Shown here: positions 54,801 through 64,000 of the stretch, one piece after another
Position numbering within the stretch: the first letter of the stretch is position 1
How the letters are laid out: each line of letters begins with the position of its first letter
NCBI GenBank assembly: GCA_008360975.2
Contig: CM039211.1
Location: forward strand, 67,608,565-67,672,564
Reading direction: 5' to 3'
Origin: Lichenostomus cassidix
Taxonomy: Eukaryota; Chordata; Aves; Passeriformes; Meliphagidae
Length of the DNA: 64,000 bases
Translations under genes and position numbers: made by a program
Notes under the pieces: model-generated
Told to the model about the DNA's origin: nothing
The model's input: only the letters and a program-made list of their open reading frames with translations
Databases searched by the model: none

Positions 54801-55959
54801 CAGAGTTTAGGTTTGTATTGAGCACACCCAGTCTCAGAAGTTTTCTCCCATATGACTTGGAGTTGTCAGGGCAGATCAGCAGTCCATGGGGGGTCATGCT
54901 CACAGGCTCATGAGATTCAGAGCCGGGATGTGGCATGGTTGCCGTGCATTTCCTGCAGACCTCACACTGAGGCAGAATCATATATCTAATGGAGCTGTTC
55001 AGCTCATCATCCTTGTTGTTATTATCTTCTTGTTCTTGTAGTCATCATGGAAAATGATTGTTTCAAGATACCTTTTATTGCATCTGTTGCTTTTGTGGCT
55101 GTTACATTCACTTTTTTTTTAATGATGTGGTGCAACTGTAAACATCTCTGAAGTGTTATGTCTTGAAGCCAATACCCAAGTCCTGATGAGTTTGTAGATC
55201 ACTGGTGTCTCCAGTGCTGTTGGAGCAGAAGAATGGTGGAAGTCTTTTTGCCACCCAAATGGTAAGGAATATGAGGTACACCTCTCAACTGATAGCTGTT
55301 AAATTAACATTTCGTTTTCCCTCTGTGTAGCCTTATCTGTGTTGGGAGAGGGGCTATTTTTGGCTCTGCTATAGGAGAGCCTGAAGGTAATGACTTGTGC
55401 ATAGTAAATCTTGCTTACTCCATAATTTCCACTACATTTCAAATTAAAGGCCTAAATTAGGGTTAGTGTCAGACTTGCTCTTTGGCTATGTCCTAATTTT
55501 GTTTTAAAAGCACATAGCTAAGGACTTTAATATGTTTTAGATTCAGGGCTTGTAAGTTATACTAAAATCCCTAAGGGAGGCAAAATAACTTATTAAAACC
55601 TTGCAAATGTTTTTGACTGCTGCATTCTATTATTTTCTATTCCAGTGGTAGCATACAGCCTCTGCTGCTGATGGGTGGAGGAATGCAAACCTCCAGGGCC
55701 CATTAGACTTAACTTGTTTACTGCATTGATATCTATATGTTAAATGACAAGAGAGTTCAGGTTATTGAATAATTTAAAATTCAGCTCTAATTGGTGTCAT
55801 ATGACCTGGAAAAGGCCATGGATGACGCCAGGAGCATGCTGTGAAATTCTTATAAATAATTCATAAATTAGATCATTCATTTGCCTGGATGTCTTGTTAA
55901 ATGCAGAAGTTTGTAAGTAATAACTGATGATATAACACCTGTAAGTATTTAGTTCATAT

Positions 55960-56015
55960 GCTGGAAGGTAATCTACCTTGATGATCTTCTAGCACAACCT
56001 GCCAGAGTACAAGAG
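55960..56015 (-). mobile_element. Possible degenerate CR1 3' fragment
   Basis: The run ctggaaggtaatctacctt, gatgatcttctagcacaacctgcc follows the order of the reverse-complement CR1 end ('ttggaagggacc...agatcatctagtccaacc'). It is diverged, with no clear borders. Confidence 0.35.
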
Positions 56016-57625
56016 TTAATTGCACTAGGGAGAATGCACTACATTTATTTGGGATGGGCTTTGGCAAGGCGTACGGTGCAGATGTTGCATTACACATTCT
56101 CTATCAGCTAGACAACTATTCTGTATATGCCTATGTTAAAAATGCAGCTCATCACTCTTCTGCCCTTATTTCACATGAACTCCAAATGCACTGGGAAATG
56201 GTAGTGACCTGCTCTGCTCACAAATAGTATAGTTTTTGAAATATTTATCTAGGTCTTGAACTACTGATTCTTCAGTAAAATAAAGGGCAGAAGTAAAAAA
56301 TTGAAGTCAGAAGATTGTGGGGTTTTTTATTTTATTATTTTTAGAATGTTGGCAGCGCATTGAATCTTAATAGTTGGACCTGGTGCTGTTGAGATTAGTG
56401 TAGTGGCATTTTTCTATAGTGCAAACAGGAATGATACAGTTCTGTTTTGAAAAGCAAACATGTTTGCTTAAATTTAGTGGCCAGGTATGGCAGTGCCATG
56501 TGTGGGTACTGTGTGGGCTTAATGGACATTCTGCTCACAGTGACTTCCAGGACTCGGCACGCTGACACCTCGCTTTAGTTTTCTTGGAGCACTGCATTAT
56601 TAACTGCCTTATCAGCCAGCGTAAAACCAGTCTGCTGCTCTGAAATGGGAGCCTTTGTTAGAGATTATCTACAGTGTTTGGGTAGCTGGAGAAGAAGGGT
56701 GGCATGTTTATGAATGCAAAATATACACTTAAAGCTGAGTGCCAGCAAATGCTCACATGCTACTTTGAATGCAGGTTTTTTGTGCACCTGGCGTGCCAGC
56801 TCAAACCCTCTTAACAAAGAGGAGAAAAAATACTGAAGGCAGCACAAACATAGGAGGTGTTCCTCTGCTGTCAGCTAGCAGCTATAGATTCACTTTTTTT
56901 GTGATGTGATATTACTTTTTTTTTTTTTTAGCTACGTTCGTTCAGTATATTGAATTCAGTATATTTTTACAGGAAAAATACAGGTTGGAGACTGTCATTC
57001 ACGGTTTCTTTAATTTGAGACCACTTGTTTTATTCAGTGGAATATGGCAATCATAGCTATACATAATTTTTACAGAAAATGGTGCTTTATTTCTTGCTTG
57101 AAAAATGGTCGGCTTACCTTACAAGTTATCTACTGTATTTATCTTAGGTAGTGACAGAGACAGTTGCTGTACTATTACATGGTACTTTGTAATAACTGAT
57201 AGTGGGTTATTTATGGTACAGATTTTAACAAAGGATTATATGATTTAAAGGAAAAAATTATAGACTTCAGTAGATCCTACTAATATACTTTAAAATCTTT
57301 ACCCTTTTTCATTCTCCCTGATAAATTCTTACAGAATATTGGAAAGAACAGCTCCTTAATCATGAGTAATGTACTTCAAATAGTCCTATAATTTGATGTA
57401 ATTGTTCTTAAAAACAGCATTTCTGTTGCCCCAATATCCTATCTCAGTTTTTTATAATACATCCTCCTCATTTTGCTGACAAAAGAAAGTGCTTATAGTG
57501 TTGATAGACCTGAAACCCAAAGCCAAGCTTTATTCAAGTGAGACCCATACATCATCCATGTGGAGTGGTGACTGAATTCCAGGTTTAGTAGGTATACCTT
57601 AGTGAGGGTGTCAGCTGGGTCACCG
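56016..57625. other. Large KIAA1328 intron: no gene seen
   Basis: AT-rich intron with a T13 run at 56919-56931 and no open frame above 60 codons. Nothing recognisable. Confidence 0.5.
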
Positions 57626-57850
57626 ATGGAATCACAGAATTGTTTATGTTGGAAACTGCCTCTGAGTCCAGCCATTAACCCAGCACTGCCAAGCCCACCA
57701 CTAAACCTCATCCCTAAACACCACATCTGCATGTCTCTTAAATACCTCTGGGGTTGGTGACTCCAGCACTGCCCTGGACAGCCTGTGCCAGGGCTTGACA
57801 GCACTTCCAGTGAACGAATTTTTCCTAACGAATTTTTCCTAACAAATTTT
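57626..57850 (-). mobile_element. CR1 LINE 3' end, reverse orientation
   Basis: The + strand begins with ggaatcacagaattg and runs through gttggaaactgcc, ccagccattaacccagcac, tgccaagcccaccactaaacc, acaccacatctgcatgtct and cagcctgtgccagggcttgaca to gaatttttcctaa. This is the typical reverse complement of the CR1 3' untranslated/3' coding end, so the element lies on -. Only about 220 bp of its 3' end is present. A 14-bp unit (aacgaatttttcct) is duplicated at its far (5') edge, 57813-57840. The 103-codon - strand open frame across it is part of the element and not a gene. Confidence 0.92.
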
Positions 57851-60059
57851 GGTGACCATGTCCAAAGAACAACTGCAGTGGTGAAGACTCTTAAGTATGT
57901 GTGCTCTTGGTGCTCTTAGGGGTGTTTCTGTGTATGGTAGCCTCTGCTTCGTCTTTAAAAATCTTTAAAAACATCTTTAAATCTTTGTATTTCTCCTCTG
58001 GTTGCTGCCTCTGTTCATTCTTCGTGGTTTCCTTCAGGGTCCTCACTTAGATCAGCACAATGGACTAGTTCTGAATCAGTTGCTCCTTCCACTGTTTCTA
58101 CCCCACCAAAAGAAATCCCTGAGTTGAAAATCCAGATTAGAAAAATGTCCAGAGGATACAACTGAGAATGATTTTGCCTCATTATGTCTTTTTCTGTATT
58201 CAGACATATTTCAGCTAAAAACTAGAAACCCAGGTGCTATGAATTAAACTCTTAATGCTCCTAACATCTCCAGCAATTTTGCTCTACAACTAACAGCACT
58301 GTATTTTGCTGGGACCCCAGCTTTTGTCACTCAGAGTGAAAGACTTCTCAAGTGTATGATTTTGGGCTGTTTCTTAATCATGTTTGTACATGCAGTAAAA
58401 TCTGTCAGGACCTTGCCTGTGCTGAGATTGTAAAGATCTGCTCAGTTGCTAGTTCTTACCTTGCAGTACAAAGCCCTTTGTGCTGGAGTCAGTCTGTAAC
58501 TGTGCTTCCTCTGCCAGCGCTGTGAATTAGAACTGCGAAGCACACAAGTTGCATTTAAGAACAATTTGCAGAGATCGTAATGCTGCATGCATAAAACTGG
58601 TGCACTGTTTGTCTGTTCGTAGGAAGTTTTAAGGACTGGATGTTTGTTTAAGCTTTATGCTGAATCCCTGAGCAAAAATTACTGGGGTTGCAGTAAAGAC
58701 TTGGTAGACCTGCACGTGTCTCCCTCTTTAAGTCCTTGTAAAGATTATTAAAACCATTTTTAGTATCTCCTTGTTTCACAAGAGTTTCACATCTGATTAT
58801 GTCTTATTAACTCCTTACGTTGCAAGGAGCAGTCTGAGTTTGTTTAAGCCTCAGTTAAAGGAACTTGTATCTTTAAATATGGCACAGCAAGCCTGGAAGA
58901 GCTCCATGGAGGAGAAAGCACAGCTGTTCCATCATGGTCCGTCATGGTTTCCATGTGTCCCATAGGCGATATCTTTCTCAAACTCATCTTGTAAAATTAC
59001 CCAATTCCTTATGCTTTTGTGTCTTTAGACTCACAGTAGTAGGTGGGTCTTTGGAATATTTCTTTTCTCTACTTTTCCCCTTCACCTGGCCTGCATCTTA
59101 CAGATCTGTCATCTGCACCAGTCTCTTCTGATCCCTCATACGTGTAAATGTCAGTCCACTTTCCCTGCAGCCTCTACCATCCAGCTGTATTTTCAATTAA
59201 GGCTGTAAGACAAAACCCACAAATAACTAAAAAAGTTGTTGACTAGTTTCTGACTCCCAAAAGTTAATTTTTCTTTGGGGTTACACCCTGGAAAGTACTG
59301 AATAGCCATCAAAGGCATGTTGGAACTCAGTCTTCAGCCTAACATGAGCTCCCCCTTCTGAAGGAATAAAAAAATCCCACTTACATTCAATGACATTAAT
59401 GAGAATTTTCCCCCCTGCAAACATATTGTAACTGTGAAATAACATTAAAGTTTCTCTGCCTTGTTATGAAGTCTTTAAATGTCAATGCCATTTCTGAGAC
59501 CATCAGGGCAGACTTAATGGCGGCCAAGGTCAACAAATGCTAACTGGTACCTCTCTTTTAGGGCCTTCAGGGACTCTTAATAGAGTCTCATCCATGAAGT
59601 TAATTTGCAATGTGGACCTTTATTCTTAAACCTGATGATTATTTTGTAACATCTTCATTCATGTGCTTAGATTTCTTAACATTCTCTTGTCTCTTCAGTC
59701 AGTAAACTGCTAAAATAAGGATTTCTCAGACGTTTCACCTTTTGTGTTTCCTTTTTGTTTTGTGTGTACTTTTTAAACTATTGTTTATGGGCTGCAGAAG
59801 GATAGGTGTTTGCTTTCTGTAGACCACCCTACACTGCCAGCCCTGACAGGATCCTCTAAGAATACCTTCAGGTCTGAGACCTTCTGCTGTCCATGGGGAC
59901 TGCGAAACCCTCCACCTTGAAAGCCTCTTCCTGTAGGTGCCCTAAATGCTCTAACGAGAGCATTTGTAACCAGAAGCAGGTGAGGTGGGAAATGAGAGAC
60001 TGTGTCATCCTTTCCTGCATTGTCTAGTTTAGATTAAAAGGGCTTTGCAGCCTTAATTT
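57851..60059. other. Large KIAA1328 intron: no gene seen
   Basis: Intronic sequence. A small atctttaaaa array lies at 57952-57987. No open frame longer than 65 codons and nothing recognisable. Confidence 0.5.
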
Positions 60060-60420
60060 GTCTAGAAAATATTGCCGACAAGGATGGCATGCTACAAATA
60101 ATAAATAACAAAACTCCATCTTTTTGGCAGCATGTTGCATTTCTGCTCAGTTGCCCTGCCAGCCCCTCTGACTTTAAAATATTTTAGTGTCCTGCACTTT
60201 TCACCCAGTCCAAGCACCAGACTTTCCTCAGACATTTAGCACTGACATTAATGCAAATGCCTCCAACTCACTGGGCCCTTTGGGGCAAAACATGACATCC
60301 TTGGCTTTCAATCACATGGCAGAGAGAATGTATTTGTATGCACAAATCTGGAAATAATAAAATATCAGTATTCAGGTGCTAATCCACATTAATTTACATT
60401 CTGTGAAGTCTACAAGAAAC
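60060..60420. promoter_or_regulatory. Candidate conserved noncoding element with a POU octamer
   Basis: A repeat-free, moderately complex stretch 1.3-1.6 kb upstream of exon B. It holds the consensus octamer ATGCAAAT at 60251-60258 directly preceded by an ATTA homeodomain word. The texture suggests constraint, but this is an impression only. Confidence 0.25.
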
Positions 60421-61696
60421 TTGTAATTGGTTGTCTTGAAGGGCAGCTGAGTATATTTGGTATTTTGTTTATTTATTAAAAAAAGAATCTAAATTATACA
60501 TACAAATGCTGCATAGATTTGTATTATATCTCTCTTTTAATCATTGCTGGATGCTTGCATGCATTCCTAAATTCGAGTGTTTTGGGTCTGGCTGACTGTC
60601 TTGCACTCTATGTGCACAATACCTATCTATTGTAAGCATTGCCAGAGGGCAAATAATACCTTTCTTTTTCATCAGTGGATTCCAGATTTCCCTGCTAAAC
60701 CACTTACACTGCAGTGGTTTTGCTATCTTTAACAAATCTGGCTTCTGTAATTAAAAAGGCCCATATCTTTGTGAAAGGTCCCAAAGGCTGCAGCAGCTTA
60801 AATTCAGTTTATTGAAATTAATGCGCAGTTCTAGCAAAAGGAATGCGTATGCCTGATACAGTGCTGTTGTGATGTGCATAAAAGCTCAAATGCTTAACTG
60901 CCTAGATGAACCTTAGTGCAAAGATTCTCCGGGATCTAACTAGGATTGTGATGTCTGTTACATAATATCCGTGACTATAACAAAACCACTGGAATTTGCT
61001 TGTACTGGGTTGACAAATGTGAATTACAGTTGCTTGCTTTCTTCAGAGTTTTATCAGACTATAATCACTTGCCCAGCTTAATTGAAAAATCACTTACGTT
61101 TATAGCTGTATTTAAACATGTTTTGTATTTAAATGACAGCTTTTGATGTACAACCATTTTTTACAGAAAGTAGTTGGTTTTTATCTGTGTTTCTGTAAAG
61201 ATATTTCAAAAACTCTTATCAAATTTCTAGCGGTAAGTAATATCCCATTCAGTGCAAGGTGAAATGTTTTACATCAAATCTCCTGCTGTGTAATAGCCAA
61301 TCAAAGAGTATTTATAGTGGCTGAATGGATTTTTTGGCTCGGTATTCAAAATTAAACATTTTCAAACCTTAACATTTAATGTTTTTTGCCACTCTTCAAG
61401 TTGATTTTATGTAACCCTAGATGCTCACAACTACTTGATACTCTGAAGTGACTCATTTTATGCTGAGGATCCTGCAGACAGTAGTTTTACATTTATTACA
61501 CTTGTGTAGATGGAATGAACTGTAGATTTGATAGCAGATTTGTGTCTGTGTTCTGCTAAACATTTTGTTGGGTTTGGCTGTATGTCCATCAATGTGGAAC
61601 AGCATCTCTCTTTCAAACAGAACACATATACCAAGGGAAATCGGTGAACAAAGATGAATTTTGGTGATTTACAGGACGCTGTTTCTCCTATTGCAG
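60421..61696. other. Large KIAA1328 intron, end segment with exon B acceptor
   Basis: AT-rich intron ending in the exon B acceptor. The last AG before the used site is a tttacag at 61668-61674. Splicing there would shift the frame, so the ttgcag ending at 61696, which continues the exon A phase and the hinderin homology, is preferred. Confidence 0.6.
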
Positions 61697-62373
61697 GTAT
61701 GCAAGAAGAGCTTGTGCCAACAGCCATCTTTGGGGCTGGACAGCTCCTGCTTGGGTCTTGGGAGACCTTGGACTCTTCATAAGAACAGTGGAGGACCAAA
61801 GCCTGGAAGCCCAGCCCGTGTTGTGTTGTCTCAGCCTTGCAGGAATAACCATGGTAGCAGGACTGAAACGCATTACAACCATCAGGAGCGCCTGAAGGAG
61901 CATCCAGTGGAAAATGACTTGAATGGAAAGTGCAACAATGTGATTTCCCCAGCCAAACAGAGGAGCCCTCACCATGCCAAACGAGCTCAGGAGACTGACC
62001 AGAGAGCAAGTGAATTTCAGAGCCCTCAGCAAGTGAGTCATGGCTGTGCCTGGAGGCATGTTGGGAGCTCAGGGAGCATGGAAGAGAACTGCTGTGTCAG
62101 CCAGGTACTTAGGAAGCACCCTGGGACAGTTCCCAAAACCTGTGATCATTCTAGGCACTGTCGAGGCTCTGGGCTGAATCACAACACGGACTCAGGGCGT
62201 AAGGACACAGAGCTGGCTAAAAGGTTGTATGAAGAAAGAAGGCAGAAGCTGCTTCTGCAAAAAATGGAACTGGAAATTGAAAAGGAACGACTCCAACATT
62301 TATTGACTAAGCAAGAAGCAAAACTACTCCTGAAACAACAGCAACTACACCAATCCCATATGGATTATAACAG
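61697..62373 (+). CDS. KIAA1328: KIAA1328 internal exon B (225 codons; variable Cys/His region plus conserved coiled coil)
   Basis: This 677-bp exon enters in phase 0 after a pyrimidine-rich acceptor (ttgcag) and leaves in phase 2 at CAG|gtaatt. The incoming phase matches the outgoing phase of exon A. It encodes 225 complete residues. Residues 1-170 are polar, Ser/Pro/His-rich, of low predicted order and poorly conserved, with Cys at 132-133, 149 and 155. Residues about 171-219 (62207-62353) are a Glu/Lys/Leu/Gln coiled coil including LQKMELEIEKERLQHLL and then KLLLKQQQLHQS, which match human hinderin closely. Short anchors in the variable part (a CKKS start, an RNN near residue 50, ENDL near 72) also line up with the human protein directly after the exon A segment, so no exon appears to be missing between them. 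No stop codon or frameshift is present. An overlapping - strand open frame (61458-62009) has no recognisable content. Confidence 0.88.
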
Positions 62374-62852
62374 GTAATTTTTGAGACAATTAAAAAAAAA
62401 TTCTAAAATTTCTAATGAGCAATAGTTGATTTAAGTGGGAGAATAGAACAAAATAAGCAACAATAGGTAGAATAAAAGAAGATAGGCAAGACTTGTGGCA
62501 CGATTTCTAGCAGTGATTCAGAGGAGAGAAGTCTTTTTAGTATGTTAGTGTATACTGTTGGGAAGCAGCATGACAGCTGTGGAAAGCAGCAGAGGAAAAC
62601 AGTATGTGGTAGAAAGAAAGGCACAAGAAAAGCACTGCTAAAAGACTAGGTAGGAAAAGAGAAGCTGTAGAAGAAAATGAGAGGTTGATCTTAGTCAGGC
62701 ACTTGAAAGAAATACAGACATTTGGCAAGAGGGCATGGATGACATAGATGTGGCATTCTCCCTTCTTCCCTTGGAAAGGTCAGTTTTAAAGTGTTGCACC
62801 CTCCTAGGGAGGGACTGGAAGAAGTGTGTTTTACAGAAAAGATGGAGATCAT

Positions 62853-62883
<31 letters not shown>

Positions 62884-62930
62884 GCGCACACACATCTATA
62901 TGTATATATATTTTTATATATATACACATA
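62853..62930. repeat. (AC)14 microsatellite with CGCG interruption and TA-rich tail
   Basis: Fourteen AC units (62856-62883) are followed by gcgcacacaca and then by TA-rich alternating sequence to about 62930. From 62853 to 62895 pyrimidine and purine alternate without a break, a sequence class that can adopt Z-DNA. It begins about 480 bp after the exon B donor. Confidence 0.95.
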
Positions 62931-63630
62931 AGGAATATGTATATTTTTCCCCCATATATTTATGGAAGAGGAAGGGAGCTATGTGTAGCAAGGACATTTT
63001 CTTTCTAGTGATGTTAGTGAAAAGGGAGAATGCCAAGAGTGAGGCAAAATATATATGCTTAAAACTTCAAGGGAAATGGAGCAGCCATAGAAATTTGAAA
63101 TGTGGCCTGTGAGTTTGTTGCAGAAGGTGAAGTAACACTTTTCTGACAATGTAAATGAAGTCTCAGAGAAAGAGGGAGCAACTGCTTTTTTGGTATGACT
63201 TTCTCACTAGAGTGAGAGGAACAGTGTAACTCAGTACTAGCATTTCAGCATTAGAAAGGGAAAACAATAGGGAAAAATCTTCAGTCTTTTAGAAGAGGCA
63301 GTAGGAGTGTTTCTCAAGGATGCATATTTCTATGCTGTTTTAATATGGCAGCTGCTGACAGCATCCCATGAGAGTCTGCTTTAGATGACCTGCTTCTGCA
63401 TCTGTGTGCTCTAACCACCATGGAGGAATACATCACTTACCCTTCTTAATTTCAGCCCCCTCCTGTTACTTTCCAATCTGTAAAAGAGAGTACTATAATC
63501 TACGTGGTCTTTTGTTTGTCTCTTTGGATTGTTGTTTACATTGAAAATAATGTGTTTATATGGCTTTAAAAGTACCTGTCTTAGAGGAAATCACATTGTG
63601 TGTGTTGAAGATGACTGAGGTTGCTAACAA

Positions 63631-63653
63631 AGGATTATGACTTCAGGTGAGAA
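63631..63653 (+). repeat. Dispersed 23-bp repeat, copy 2
   Basis: Identical to 47600-47622 in all 23 bases and in the same orientation, 16 kb away and across exon B. The flanks diverge, though a purine-rich aggaaca...tgg word follows both. Confidence 0.8.
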
Positions 63654-64000
63654 TTAAGTAGGAACAGATGGATTCTTAATCATCAAATAGCTTAATTCTA
63701 TGCATGCATCCCTCTAATGAAAAACAAGTAGATATGAAGGACATACAAACTGAGTTTGTTGGTGGATTTTTTTTTTCTAATGGAAATTTTTCAGGTTTGG
63801 AGGCATAAGTCCAGAAAAAAATGCACCTTAAATATCTGTAATGATGTGCTTGTTAGTACCATTATATCTATTTCAGTTATTTTTTTCTGGGAAAAAACCC
63901 TTTGTGGTTTTTGAGCTCTAGTTACCTAAAAGGAATTCTATGAAGAAATATCATATATGATCAATCTGGCAGCTTGGTATTTTTGTGATCTCTTTTCAGA

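Larger units (their letters stand above)
47623..55959. other. Large KIAA1328 intron: no gene seen
   Basis: AT-rich intron. The 147-codon open frame at 49953-50396 crosses a T14 run (50181-50194) and C run and has no recognisable domain. Small repeats are a TTTGTA/TTGCTTG array at 48167-48211, a G7-(TG)n tract at 48441-48458 and an AAGTTTAA array near 54315-54340. A possible CR1 scrap at 48853-48895 is listed separately. Confidence 0.5.
62374..64000. other. Next KIAA1328 intron, 5' part: no exon seen
   Basis: Intron following exon B. It begins with gtaatt and contains the (CA)n/(TA)n tract at 62853-62930, copy 2 of the dispersed 23-bp repeat and no recognisable exon. Open frames over the (CA)n tract (62691-63112 on both strands) are by-products of the repeat. 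Confidence 0.6.

Noticed and set aside
61668..61674. Alternative acceptor tttacag for exon B
   Set aside because: Using it would put the exon in a different frame from exon A and lose the hinderin match.
61458..62009. Open frame of 183 codons on - opposite exon B
   Set aside because: It is the antisense shadow of a real exon with biased codon use. It has no recognisable domain and continues into intron.
62691..63112. Open frames encoding Thr-His or Cys-Val repeats on both strands
   Set aside because: They are direct translations of the (CA)n microsatellite.
63584..63646. Possible exon ending at the donor-like CAG|gtgag of the 23-bp repeat, with an acceptor-like cttag at 63579-63583
   Set aside because: All three frames contain a stop within the 63 bases, and the same donor-like word is part of a dispersed repeat at 47.6 kb.

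Overview
The window is intronic vertebrate DNA, most likely from a bird. It is AT-rich, has no operon-like gene density, and its only recognisable protein-coding sequence is two split exons with canonical GT-AG borders. The transposon content is the avian type: 5'-truncated CR1 LINE copies and worn MIR/L2-like SINE relics, with few repeats overall. A non-avian sauropsid cannot be excluded from sequence alone.

Both exons lie on the + strand and belong to one gene, which I identify as KIAA1328 (hinderin, a coiled-coil protein reported to bind the cohesin subunit SMC3). Exon A (16712-16831, 120 bp, phase 0 to 0) encodes a 40-residue coiled-coil segment. Exon B (61697-62373, 677 bp, phase 0 to 2) encodes 225 residues: a divergent, Cys/His-containing, Ser/Pro-rich stretch followed by a well-conserved Glu/Lys/Leu/Gln-rich coiled coil. 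When compared with my memory of the human protein the two exons are consecutive, so the 44.9 kb between them is one intron. The window starts inside the preceding intron and ends inside the following one. The gene's start and end lie outside.

Layout: 1-16711 is upstream intron with a CpG-enriched patch near 7.8-8.35 kb and a G-rich tract at 15.7 kb. Exon A follows, with three CAG triplets in a row at its acceptor. 16832-61696 is the large intron. It holds a 1.1 kb CR1 copy on + (24.88-26.01 kb) with a destroyed reverse-transcriptase active site, a short CR1 3' end on - (57.63-57.85 kb), several weaker CR1 and MIR-like fragments, a 32-bp tandem duplication at 35.25 kb, a second CpG-enriched patch at 36.95-37.1 kb, and stretches that look like conserved noncoding DNA. 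Exon B is followed by intron with a (CA)n/(TA)n tract about 0.5 kb past the donor. A 23-bp word occurs identically at 47.6 kb and 63.6 kb.

I found no second gene, tRNA, rRNA, CRISPR array or new biological system. The points most worth a second look are the triple-CAG acceptor, the CpG patches, the unexplained 23-bp repeat pair, and the Cys/His motif in the otherwise fast-changing part of exon B.
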